Shown here: in pieces, positions 1 to 7,961 of the stretch
Numbering within the stretch: position 1 is the stretch's first letter
Layout of the letters: the number at the start of each line of letters is the position of its first letter
Assembly (NCBI GenBank): GCA_900758165.1
Contig: CAAEQN010000075.1
Coordinates: 1-20,530, forward strand
Length of the DNA: 20,530 bases
Direction of reading: 5' to 3'
Origin: Clostridia bacterium
GTDB lineage: Bacteria > Bacillota > Clostridia > TANB77 > CAG-508
Program-made: the position numbers and the translations under genes
Notes under the pieces: model-generated
Seen by the model: the letters and a program-made list of their open reading frames with translations, nothing else
What the model was told of the DNA's origin: nothing
The model's database searches: none

Positions 1-26
1 TAACAAAAGAAGGAGGAAAAATAAAG

Positions 27-2520
27 ATGAATAAAAAGATAAAAGATAAAAAACGGAATAACCCTAATAGCTTTGGTTGTAACAATAGTAGTATTACTAA
101 TACTAGCAGGAATAAGTATAAGTCTAGTATTAGGAGATAATGGGTTAATAAGAAAAGCTAGAGATGTAAAAGAACAGACAGAGATAGCAAAAATAAAAGA
201 AGAAGCAGAAATGGTAAAAGGGAATTTAAGTGTTACAGACCTAATAGGAAACAATGAAATTTCAGAAACAATACAAAGAAACAATTTAATAGAAGCACTA
301 AACGAACATTTTGAAGGAAGCCAGGCTTCAGGAAGTGTGATAACAACAGCAGATAGAAAATACGATATAATAGTAAAAGAAAATTCAGAGATATTAGTAG
401 TAAAACATGGAGAAAACTATGTAAAGAGTGGAGAAATAGGATTTGTATATTATACAGATGTGTCTGATGAAAGAACAACAATACATCTATCACCAATAAT
501 TGGTGGATTAGATACTTATGAACAATATGCAAGAAAAAAATTAGAAGGAAAAAAGCCAGAAGAAAAAGAGACTATGTTTGTACAAGGGTATAAAGCTCTA
601 TATGGTTCGGAAATGACTGAAGAAGTTAAAAATATAGATAATTTTGCGGACTTTGTAAAAGCTTTAATTGAAGATGATAATGCACCTACAACATTAGAGG
701 AATTAAGGATATATTTTGAAAATAATGGACAAAAATATGATACAGTAGATGACTTATTAATAGATAACAACTTGGTTGAACCAGAAGAATATTATGGCAA
801 ATCTTATGAGAGTTATGCAAAAGAAATTATAAATGAGATAACAGAAACAGGAGACGCTAGAGATAAAATATTAGAACAATATTTTATTGAAAGTTATAAT
901 TATAACAATTTTGGAGAACAAAAATATACAACTTGGGAAGAATTAATGAATTATTTTAAAGAAGAAGGCCAGACAACTTATGACAGTTTAAAAGATGCTG
1001 TATCAAAAGAGGCAAGTGGAAAAACGGTAGAAGAGTTTCTAATAGAAAATGAAATGATAAAAACAAAAGAATATAAAGAATATAAAGAGAATTTAGATAA
1101 TTCAAGAATGGTTACAATAGAATTACCTGATGGAAATACTGAAAAAGTTACAAATAAAGATTATATAACTTATGATGTAAATAAGGATGGAATTTACACA
1201 TTTAGAGCAACAGGACCAAATGGAGAAAAAGGAAAAATAGATATAAAGGTAGATAATATATTACCATATATTAATTCTATTTTAGTTAATAGAAATGGTA
1301 ATAAAATAGAAGTTACAGTAAATGCTACAAACGCAGCTAAATATCAATTTAAAATAGATGATGGACAATATTCAAAAGCACAAACAAGTAATGTATATAA
1401 TTTTAATATTGGCAATAATTTACCTGGAAAAGAGGCTACTGAAAATAATCCATATATACCAGAGGGATATAAATATTTAGAAGGTACAATTGATACAGGA
1501 TATGTAATAACTGATGATATTGGTAAGCATGTTATAACAATAAAAGCGATAAATGAAACAGGAAAGAAAAATACAGAGAAAAATAAAGAAGCTTATGGAG
1601 GAAATGAGTGGGTGTGGATACCAGTAGATTCAACAACACTTGAAAAAATGGTAGAAACTCCAACTGAAGCAAAAACGCTATGTGGAACAACAGGTGACAC
1701 AGCAGTAACAACAAATAAATATTCAAAAACAATAACAATAGGAAAAGACAGTAATACAGCTACACTTTCAAGAACTACTCCAGGGACAACAAGTGATTAC
1801 CGTGAGCCAGACATAGTAGTTGGAGACAATGGTACAGGCTATGATGCAAAAGACACAAATTATAAAACAATATTAGGAGAAACAGGAACAAAAGAACAAT
1901 TAGCCAAACTGTTTGTAGCAGAATATAATGAAATGATAACAAGTATAGAAAAATATGGAGGATTCTATATAGGAAGATATGAGTTATCAGAAGAAGGAGT
2001 GCAGAAAGATAAACCAACATTAGTATACACAAATTGGTATAATTTGTATAATGCATGTAGAAGTTCAAAATTACAAGCAAGTGACAAAGTAAAAACTGGT
2101 ATGATATGGGGATGTCAGTGGGATGTAACATGTAATTTTATAGCAAATAAAGGAGATAAAAAGAGTATAACAGATTCAAGAACATGGGGAAATTATAACA
2201 ATAGTGACGGTGATGCAAAAGTAATAGTAACAGAGAATGGAACAGAAACAAAAAAATATGGAAGTAAACAAAATACAGGATATAGCGAATATTGGAAAGC
2301 AAACAATATTTACGATTTAGCTGGAAATTGCGATGAGTGGACACAAGAGGCGTTCTACACTGGCTACCGAGCTGGTAGGGGAGGCAGTTGCGGAAGCAAT
2401 GGCTCTATCAGTCCAGCTTCTATCCGCATCAGCGGCGGCTATCCAGGTAACGGCAACAGCAGCTACGGACGGTTCTCGTCCCACTTTAATAATAAAGTAG
2501 CACTGAATGCTAGAGCGTGA
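27..2520 (+). CDS. Prepilin-like surface protein with C-terminal FGE/C-type-lectin domain (putative DGR target), frameshifted near its start
   Basis: An AGGAGG site at 11-16 lies 10 bases before ATG 27, but that frame ends soon. The long frame opens at codon 40-42 and has its first usable codon at TTG 73. Read in the long frame, bases 49-130 encode K-N-G-ITLIALVVT followed by a hydrophobic stretch, the typical prepilin cleavage motif and N-terminal helix. Removing one A from the A6 run at 48-53 joins ATG 27 to this motif, so 27 is the probable true start. Counting residues from 73: helical region with a duplicated module (about 206-240 and 286-335), beta-rich Ig-like region (about 350-450), then an FGE-sulfatase-type domain with EWVWIPV (512-518), GGFYIGRYE (629-637), LAGNCDEWT (749-757) and RGGS (769-772). 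The last 60 codons look like a DGR variable region. The protein is likely exported and membrane- or pilus-anchored with a variable ligand-binding tip. The family assignment comes from motifs only. Whether the frame change is real or an error is open. Confidence 0.72.
2341..2487 (+). other. Putative diversity-generating-retroelement variable region (VR)
   Basis: Bases 2341-2480 hold 81 G or C in 140 (58%), whereas 2221-2280 holds 17 in 60. The codons change from A/T-ending to NNC: about 20 of the 50 codons from 2341 to 2490 are TAC, GGC, AGC, TGC, ATC, CGC or AAC, all differing from AAC only at positions 1 and 2. That is what adenine-specific mutagenesis of AAC-rich template codons gives. Its position, from just after the conserved GNCDEWT to near the end of a C-type-lectin-like domain, matches known DGR targets such as Bordetella phage Mtd and Treponema TvpA. 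The A-poor stretch at about 2470-2487, just before the sequence turns AT-rich again, is a candidate initiation-of-mutagenic-homology site. No template repeat or reverse transcriptase is in the window, so this rests on composition and position. Confidence 0.65.
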
Positions 2521-2580
2521 GCACCAGTGTGAAGAAAAACTATCAAGTAGACATAATAAAAGCTAAAAGAAGGCAAAAGC

Positions 2581-2614
2581 CCAACTAATAGCGAATGAAA
2601 TACGCTATAGTTGG
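2581..2614 (+). repeat. Inverted repeat (hairpin) downstream of the variable-region gene
   Basis: The arms 2581-2593 (CCAACTAATAGCG) and 2603-2614 (CGCTATAGTTGG) are complementary with one bulged A, enclosing a 9-base loop. The stem is followed by AAAAAC, not a T-run, on the plus strand, and the minus strand also lacks a good T-run, so it is a poor intrinsic terminator. It could be a mRNA 3'-end structure or, less surely, the DNA hairpin/cruciform that some DGRs carry downstream of the VR. At about 95 bases beyond the candidate VR end it is farther away than in the Bordetella phage. Confidence 0.5.
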
Positions 2615-2683
2615 AAAAACTAAATTCTATTTACCGACTAAAAGCTATTTTACAAAATTAAAACAGAAAATAATTAAAATCTC

Positions 2684-2713
2684 TTGCATTTTATATACAA
2701 AATGTGATATTAT
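2684..2713 (+). promoter_or_regulatory. Promoter of the T-box/valS unit
   Basis: TTGCAT at 2684-2689 and TATTAT at 2708-2713 are separated by 18 bases, with TG at 2705-2706 giving an extended -10. The predicted transcript starts near 2720, at the beginning of the T-box leader. The rest of 2521-2683 holds only the hairpin at 2581-2614 and no gene that I can see. Confidence 0.6.
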
Positions 2714-2719
2714 ATTAAC

Positions 2720-2973
2720 ATAAGATTAAATGCTATGAAAAAGAGGAGTAAATTTACACTATCTATAAAAGAGAAAAGAAGTTATTAGCTGAAAGCTTCT
2801 TATAGAAAAGAAAATTGAAGGTAGCTTTGGAGCAGGTATATTGAATAATAGTAGATATATTCGTTTAGTTTACGTTATAAAACTTAAGAGATATATGTTT
2901 AAAAACCATATAATTAAGGTGGTACCGTGAGAATATTCTCGCCCTTACATTTTTGTAAGGGCGTTTTTGTTTT
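2720..2973 (+). ncRNA. T-box leader (tRNA-sensing riboswitch) controlling valS
   Basis: The T-box signature AAGGTGGTACCGTG lies at 2916-2929, close to the family consensus, followed by a GAGAATATTCTC palindrome (2929-2940) and the terminator hairpin at 2941-2973. Upstream, 2735-2840 has Stem I-like features: GAGGAGTA near 2743, and GGTAGCTTTGGAGCAG at 2820-2835 on the 3' side. GTA at 2821-2823 is the likely specifier triplet, a valine codon, which agrees with valS downstream. Known T-boxes bind uncharged cognate tRNA through the specifier and its NCCA end, favouring the antiterminator; valine starvation should therefore raise valS. The specifier was chosen by eye and not by folding. Confidence 0.9.
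2941..2973 (+). terminator. Conditional terminator of the valS T-box
   Basis: Perfect 8-bp stem GCCCTTAC (2941-2948) and GTAAGGGC (2955-2962) with a 6-base loop, followed by a T-rich tract at 2964-2973. It stops transcription unless the T-box antiterminator forms. Confidence 0.88.
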
Positions 2974-3083
2974 ATATAAGAGCAATTTAAAAATTAACTA
3001 TTAACATATTTTATTATAAAACAAGATATAGTAGAATTTGAAAATTATAACCACTAGAAAATAAAAATTAGGAGGTAAAGCTT

Positions 3084-5741
3084 ATGTGTAAACATGAATT
3101 AGAAGGGAAGTTCAATCCACAAGAATTTGAAGATTCAATTTATAAAAATTGGGAAAAGAAAGGATATTTTAAGCCAAGTAACGATAAAAGTAAAAAACCA
3201 TATACAATAGTTATTCCACCACCAAATATAACAGGAAAATTGCACATGGGACATGCATTAGATGAAACATTACAAGACATTTTAATTAGATATAAAAGAA
3301 TGTCTGGATATAATGCACTATGGGTTCCTGGTTCAGACCATGCCTCAATTGCAACAGAAGCAAAAATAGTAGCAGCTTTAAAGAAAGAAGGAATTTCTAA
3401 AGAAGATTTAGGAAGAGAGGGCTTTTTAAAAAGAGCATGGGAATGGAAAAAAGAATATGGTGGAGCAATTACAAATCAAATAAGAAAATTGGGAAGTTCT
3501 TGCGACTGGGATAGAGAAAGATTTACAATGGACGAAGGACTAACAAAAGCAGTACAAACAGTTTTTGTAAATCTATACAATAAAGGTCTAATTTACAAAG
3601 GAGAAAGAATGATAAACTGGTGTCCTTATTGTAATACTTCTATATCTGATGCAGAGGTTGAATACGAGCAAGAGGCAACTCATTTATGGTATATAAAATA
3701 TCCAATAAAGGGAGAAAAGGGAAGGTTTGTAACAGTAGCAACAACAAGACCTGAAACAATGCTTGGAGATACTGGTGTTGCTGTTAATCCAAATGATGAA
3801 AGATACAAAGACTTGGTTGGCAAAACAGTAATACTTCCAATTATGAATAAAGAAATTCCAGTAATTGCAGATGAATTTGTTGAAACAGAATTTGGAACAG
3901 GATGCGTTAAATTAACACCAGCTCATGATATAAATGACTATGAGGCAGGAATTCATCATAATCTAGAAATTGTACAAGTATTTGACGAAAATGGAATAAT
4001 GAATGATTTAGTTCCAGAATTTGCAGGATTGGATATATATGAAGCAAGAAAACAAGTTGTTGAAAAACTTCAAGAACTTGGAGCTCTAGATAAAATAGAA
4101 GATTACACACATGCTGTTGGAAAATGCTATAGATGTCATAATACAATAGAACCAATGATTTCAAAACAATGGTTTGTTAAAATGGAGCCTCTTGCAAAAC
4201 CAGCAATAGAAGCAGTAAAAAATAAAGAAACAGAATTTGTTCCACAAAGATTTGAAAAAACATATTTCCATTGGCTAGAAAACATCAAAGATTGGTGTAT
4301 CTCTAGACAATTATGGTGGGGACATAGAATTCCTGCATACTATTGTGATGATTGTGGAGAAATAATTGTTTCAATGGATAAACCAGAAAGATGTACAAAA
4401 TGTGGAAGTACTCATTTAACACAAGATCCAGATACATTAGATACATGGTTTAGTTCAGCTTTATGGCCATTCTCAACACTTGGTTGGCCAGAAGAAACAG
4501 AGGATATGAAATACTTTTATCCAACTTCAACATTAGTAACAGGATATGATATTATATTCTTCTGGGTAGTAAGAATGATGTTTTCTGCAATCGAACATAC
4601 AGGCCAAGTACCATTTAAACATGTATTAATACATGGAATTGTTAGAGATGCACAAGGAAGAAAAATGTCAAAGAGTTTAGGAAACGGAATTGATCCAATA
4701 GATATAATAAATCAATATGGAACAGATGCCTTAAGACTATCTTTGATAATGGGAATTACACCAGGAAATGATATAAGATACATGCCAGAAAAGTTAGAAG
4801 CAAGTTCAAATTTTGCAAATAAATTATGGAATGCAGCTAAATTTGTACTTATGAATATTGAAGAAGAAAACATGCAACCTACAGAAATTGATGTATCTAA
4901 ACTTGAATATGAAGATAAATGGATTTTGTCAAAGCTAAACACACTAATAAGAGAAACGACAACAAATTTAGATAACTTTGACATGGGAGTATATGCTCAA
5001 AAGATATATGATTTTACATGGAATGAATTTTGCGACTGGTATATAGAAATAGTAAAAAGTCGTTTGTATAACAAAGAAGAATCAGGTAAAGAATCAAGGA
5101 TAGTAGCCCAAAAAGTTCTAAACAGAGTTTTATGTGATATCTTAAAATTATTACATCCAGTAATGCCATTTATAACAGAGAAAATATATAAAGAACTATA
5201 TAATGAAGATGAAAGCATAATGATTTCCAACTGGCCAACTGCAAAAAAAGAATATGATTTTGAAGTAGAAGAAGACCATATAGAAGAAATTAAAAAGCTA
5301 ATTGTTCAAATAAGAAATATTAGAACAAATATGAATATTCATCCTTCTAAAAAATCAGAATTAATATTTGTAACAGAAGATAAGGAATATCTAAAATTAT
5401 TAGAATCTTCTAAAACTTGGATAGAAAAACTAGGATTTTCTAACAATATTAGGATAGAAAAAGATGAAAAGAATCTTCCAAAACGTGCAATGTCAGCTAT
5501 TGCAAATGATATATCTGTATATATGCCTTTTGAAGAATTGATTGATATTGAAGAAGAAAGAGAAAAATTAAAACAAGAAATTTCTAAATTACAATCAGAA
5601 GTAGAAAGAGGAACAAAGATGCTTTCAAATCCTGGATTTGTAAATAAGGCACCAGCAGAAAAAGTTGAGGAAGAAAAAGAAAAATTGCAGAAGTATAAGG
5701 ATATGCTTGAAGATACAAAAGCAAGATTAGCACAATTATAA
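3084..5741 (+). CDS. valS: Valyl-tRNA synthetase
   Basis: A class I synthetase of 885 residues, the usual bacterial length, which charges tRNA-Val in the cytoplasm. The order of motifs fits ValRS: PPPNITGKLHMGHAL (45-59, with the HIGH-type HMGH at 54-57), NWCPYC, an editing (CP1) domain with TTRPETMLGDTGVAVNP, a C..C / C..C zinc-ribbon-like insertion, DTLDTWFSSALWP, KMSKS at 527-531, an anticodon-binding domain with W-N-E-F-C-D-W-Y, and a C-terminal charged coiled coil (about 820-885) typical of ValRS and absent from IleRS. AGGAGG at 3070-3075 fixes the ATG start. The T-box leader upstream independently points to aminoacyl-tRNA control. The gene appears complete and monocistronic. Confidence 0.98.
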   Translation: MCKHELEGKFNPQEFEDSIYKNWEKKGYFKPSNDKSKKPYTIVIPPPNITGKLHMGHALDETLQDILIRYKRMSGYNALWVPGSDHASIATEAKIVAALKKEGISKEDLGREGFLKRAWEWKKEYGGAITNQIRKLGSSCDWDRERFTMDEGLTKAVQTVFVNLYNKGLIYKGERMINWCPYCNTSISDAEVEYEQEATHLWYIKYPIKGEKGRFVTVATTRPETMLGDTGVAVNPNDERYKDLVGKTVILPIMNKEIPVIADEFVETEFGTGCVKLTPAHDINDYEAGIHHNLEIVQVFDENGIMNDLVPEFAGLDIYEARKQVVEKLQELGALDKIEDYTHAVGKCYRCHNTIEPMISKQWFVKMEPLAKPAIEAVKNKETEFVPQRFEKTYFHWLENIKDWCISRQLWWGHRIPAYYCDDCGEIIVSMDKPERCTKCGSTHLTQDPDTLDTWFSSALWPFSTLGWPEETEDMKYFYPTSTLVTGYDIIFFWVVRMMFSAIEHTGQVPFKHVLIHGIVRDAQGRKMSKSLGNGIDPIDIINQYGTDALRLSLIMGITPGNDIRYMPEKLEASSNFANKLWNAAKFVLMNIEEENMQPTEIDVSKLEYEDKWILSKLNTLIRETTTNLDNFDMGVYAQKIYDFTWNEFCDWYIEIVKSRLYNKEESGKESRIVAQKVLNRVLCDILKLLHPVMPFITEKIYKELYNEDESIMISNWPTAKKEYDFEVEEDHIEEIKKLIVQIRNIRTNMNIHPSKKSELIFVTEDKEYLKLLESSKTWIEKLGFSNNIRIEKDEKNLPKRAMSAIANDISVYMPFEELIDIEEEREKLKQEISKLQSEVERGTKMLSNPGFVNKAPAEKVEEEKEKLQKYKDMLEDTKARLAQL

Positions 5742-5826
5742 AAACAGTATATAAAATGAAAAACTATATAACATGGATTACAGTATTATATTAAAAAAAT
5801 ATTGTTAATTGTAAAATATTGCATAA

Positions 5827-5857
5827 AAGAAGGTACTTATAAAATAAGCACCTTCTT
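5827..5857. terminator. Shared terminator hairpin between convergent valS and the Sua5-type gene
   Basis: Arms 5827-5840 and 5844-5857 pair over 14 bases with one A/C mismatch around a 3-base loop. It lies between the two converging genes. The minus-strand copy is followed by TTTTAT, the plus-strand copy by a weaker AATATTAT tract, so it probably serves both directions but better for the minus strand. Confidence 0.65.
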
Positions 5858-5870
5858 AATATTATAAAAT

Positions 5871-6947
5871 TTATTTTAAATTATAATTGCAAGCTCGAAG
5901 AAGTCTGTTCATTATTGCAAGTCCCAAACCTTCAGAAGAAACTCCTTGTATTATGATTAAATCAACATTTTCCTTATCAGCTTTTCTTAAATCTGTAAAT
6001 ATATTTTTAGAAACATCTTCTAAACTTGCTCCCATATTAAATATTGGTAAATCCTTATATTCATCTTTAAAATATTTTACATTATCAGACATGCACATTA
6101 ATAATACTTTTTTAGATTCTGATAAACTAGTTTCAATAATTGACTTAATTTTATTTTGAAGAACTATGTTGTCTTTATCATAAACAAGTACACATTCTGT
6201 ATTTGGAGCATAATGCTTATATTTCATTCCAGGAGACATAACCTTAACATCTTTTTCAAGTTTTCCTAGAATATGTTTATCTATAATAACATCTCCAGCA
6301 ACTTCTTTTAGTTCTTCTGCTGTAATCTTACCAGGTCTTAAAATGTGTGGGATGCCGTTTATAACTCTTACTACAGTGGATTCTACTCCAATATTACATT
6401 CTCCACCATCTATAATATAGTCTACTTTATCAGAAAGTTCTTGATATATATCTTGAATATTTGTGCCACTTGGTCTTCCAGATATATTAGCACTAGGAGC
6501 TGCTATAGGGGTGGCTGCATATTTTATTAAATTTTTAGCAATCTCATTGCTAGGCATTCTAACGCCAACAGTATCAAGTCCTCCAGACGTTGCTAAAGGA
6601 ACTAAATCTGTTTTATTAAGAATTATAGTAAAAGGTCCTGGCCAAAAAGCGTTCATAAGCTTAAATTCCATATCAGAAATGTCTTTTGCTATTTTTCCAA
6701 GCATTCCAATATCTGATATATGTAGAATTAAAGGGTTATCAGACTTTCTACCTTTTGCTAAATATATTTTTTTTACCGCTTCTTCATCAAGCCCATTAGC
6801 TCCTAAACCATAAACAGTTTCTGTAGGGAATAACACTAATCCACCATTAGCAATAACCTTTCCAGCAGTTTCTAATTTAGAATAATCTGCAATATTCTTT
6901 ATATTTGTTAGATCCAAATAATTAGTATCATCTATTACTTTATTCAT
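5871..6947 (-). CDS. L-threonylcarbamoyladenylate synthase, Sua5/YwlC type
   Basis: This enzyme makes threonylcarbamoyl-AMP from threonine, bicarbonate and ATP, the first step of the t6A37 modification of ANN-decoding tRNAs. Its 358 residues match the long Sua5 form (TsaC domain plus C-terminal Sua5 domain), not short TsaC. Motifs: PTETVYGLG (41-49), KGRKSDNPL (65-73), PGPFTIIL (103-110), PSANISGRPSGT (151-162), GGECNIGVESTVV (181-193), ILRPGKIT (202-209), and the linker motif SPGMKYKHYAP (238-248). ATG at 6947 lacks a clear Shine-Dalgarno site. An in-frame stop lies four codons upstream, and a six-codon ORF from 6960 ends overlapping this start, so initiation may be weak or coupled. It probably has its own promoter at 7046-7074. 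Confidence 0.95.
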   Translation of the reverse strand: MNKVIDDTNYLDLTNIKNIADYSKLETAGKVIANGGLVLFPTETVYGLGANGLDEEAVKKIYLAKGRKSDNPLILHISDIGMLGKIAKDISDMEFKLMNAFWPGPFTIILNKTDLVPLATSGGLDTVGVRMPSNEIAKNLIKYAATPIAAPSANISGRPSGTNIQDIYQELSDKVDYIIDGGECNIGVESTVVRVINGIPHILRPGKITAEELKEVAGDVIIDKHILGKLEKDVKVMSPGMKYKHYAPNTECVLVYDKDNIVLQNKIKSIIETSLSESKKVLLMCMSDNVKYFKDEYKDLPIFNMGASLEDVSKNIFTDLRKADKENVDLIIIQGVSSEGLGLAIMNRLLRACNYNLK

Positions 6948-7045
6948 TAAAAAAATTCATATAATTAATTTTATAGAAATATTAATCTATTTAATTAATC
7001 CCTTTCTTTTATATTTTACATCTCATTATTCTAAAATGCTTATAT

Positions 7046-7074
7046 ATTATAATACAAATTTACATAATTTTCAA
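7046..7074 (-). promoter_or_regulatory. Promoter of the Sua5-type gene, inside the 3' end of the TetR gene
   Basis: On the minus strand TTGAAA (7069-7074) and TATAAT (7046-7051) are spaced by 17 bases. The -35 box lies within the last codons of the regulator gene. The resulting leader would be about 90 bases; I see no riboswitch in it. Confidence 0.55.
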
Positions 7075-7653
7075 TATATTTCTTATAATTGAATATAAAT
7101 AAGGCTTATACTCGTTTAAAGGTAATGGCTCTGAATATAATATAGAATTAAACCCAGTAGAGCTTACTAATTCTATTATAGTAAAAAGAGTAACTTTAGG
7201 ATTTTTTAAATTAATATTATTTTCATTTAATTTGTTAACAAACTTTTCATATAAAGTTTCAGGATTATTTTCGATATTTGAAAGATTAGATAAATTAGAA
7301 ATAGTATTATTAAATAATCCAAATGACAAATTTTTAGATATTAATTTAAGCAAAATCTTATTTTTATTCAATTCATCCAATATATAATTAATAATAAATA
7401 TAATTTGATCTTCAAAATTTTGAATATAACTATTATTTAGAGCAGCAAGAGCATCAGAGAATAACTTGCTAGAACAATTGGCTATTACTTTATCTCTAAT
7501 ATCATATTTATCTTTAAAATATAAATAAAACGTTCCCTTTCCGACACCAGCTTCATCAGCAATATCTTGTATAGAAGTATTATTAACTCCTTTTTTAGTA
7601 AATAAATCTAAAGCTGTTGAAAGTAATTTTGATTCTTTTTCTTTTTTATCCAT
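7060..7653 (-). CDS. TetR/AcrR-family transcriptional regulator
   Basis: A 197-residue one-domain regulator. The N-terminal helix-turn-helix (about 10-50) reads LLSTALDLFTKKG, then TSIQDIADEAGVGKGTFYLYFKDKYDI, the hallmark of TetR proteins. The rest is an all-helical ligand/dimer domain whose ligand cannot be read from sequence. AGAGG at 7660-7664 precedes the ATG. It is divergent from an MMPL-type transporter gene, and three similar palindromes lie over both promoters (7700-7712, 7881-7893, 7917-7929), so it very likely represses itself and the transporter operon until an inducer binds. Assignment to the family is firm; the regulatory targets are inference. Confidence 0.93.
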   Translation of the reverse strand: MDKKEKESKLLSTALDLFTKKGVNNTSIQDIADEAGVGKGTFYLYFKDKYDIRDKVIANCSSKLFSDALAALNNSYIQNFEDQIIFIINYILDELNKNKILLKLISKNLSFGLFNNTISNLSNLSNIENNPETLYEKFVNKLNENNINLKNPKVTLFTIIELVSSTGFNSILYSEPLPLNEYKPYLYSIIRNILKIM

Positions 7654-7683
7654 AATAAACCTCTTTTTATACTAATATTTTAC

Positions 7684-7713
7684 ATTATAACACAAAAACT
7701 GACAAGTAGTCAA
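7684..7713 (-). promoter_or_regulatory. Promoter of the TetR-family gene
   Basis: On the minus strand TTGACT (7708-7713) and a consensus TATAAT (7684-7689) are 18 bases apart, with a TGT extension before the -10. The -35 box is part of the palindrome at 7700-7712, which suggests autorepression. Confidence 0.7.
7700..7712. promoter_or_regulatory. Putative TetR-family operator, copy 1
   Basis: TGACAAGTAGTCA has TGAC/GTCA arms and shares its right half (TAGTCA) with copies 2 and 3. It overlaps the -35 box of the regulator's own promoter. Confidence 0.6.
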
Positions 7714-7879
7714 ATTACCGTGAATAGAAACACACATTTTAATCTAAAAACTATATATTAGCAAACGTAATTTAGTAAAATTTTAATACGGTACTAATGC
7801 TACAGTACTATTATATAGCAAGCAAAAATATATTTCAATAAAATATATTCTATTTTTTCATTTTATTTTAAAAAAAGTA

Positions 7880-7908
7880 TTGACTAATAGTCATAAAAGT
7901 TATAAAAT
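7880..7908 (+). promoter_or_regulatory. Promoter of the MMPL transporter operon
   Basis: TTGACT (7880-7885) and TAAAAT (7903-7908) are 17 bases apart. The -35 box is contained in operator copy 2, and operator copy 3 lies just downstream at the expected start of transcription. The stretch 7714-7870 between the two promoters holds no gene; it is AT-rich with one weak spaced repeat (GTACT 7791-7795 / AGTAC 7804-7808). Confidence 0.65.
7881..7893. promoter_or_regulatory. Putative TetR-family operator, copy 2
   Basis: TGACTAATAGTCA is a perfect 13-base palindrome around a central A and sits on the -35 region of the transporter promoter. Confidence 0.72.
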
Positions 7909-7916
7909 ATAAAAAG

Positions 7917-7929
7917 TGACTGATAGTCA
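7917..7929. promoter_or_regulatory. Putative TetR-family operator, copy 3
   Basis: TGACTGATAGTCA matches copy 2 at 12 of 13 positions and begins exactly 36 bases after it. It lies at or just after the transcription start of the transporter gene, a position where bound repressor blocks RNA polymerase. Confidence 0.72.
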
Positions 7930-7961
7930 TAATGGTAAAATATAACAGGAGGAAATAAAAA

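Noticed and set aside
73..75. TTG at 73 as the start of the pilin-like protein
   Set aside because: It has no ribosome-binding site at a proper distance and would cut the prepilin motif in half; ATG 27 has a perfect AGGAGG and reaches the motif after a one-base correction.
2500..2529. Small inverted repeat CACTG/CAGTG around the stop codon of the variable gene
   Set aside because: Only five base pairs with a 19-base loop; expected by chance.
2581..2614. Hairpin read as an intrinsic terminator
   Set aside because: No T-run follows on either strand, so I kept it only as an inverted repeat.
2521..2683. Template repeat of a DGR in the intergenic region
   Set aside because: Nothing there resembles the variable region; no AAC-rich copy can be aligned to it.
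7791..7808. Spaced repeat GTACT-N8-AGTAC in the divergent control region
   Set aside because: Short, not repeated elsewhere in the region and unlike the three TGACT-type sites.
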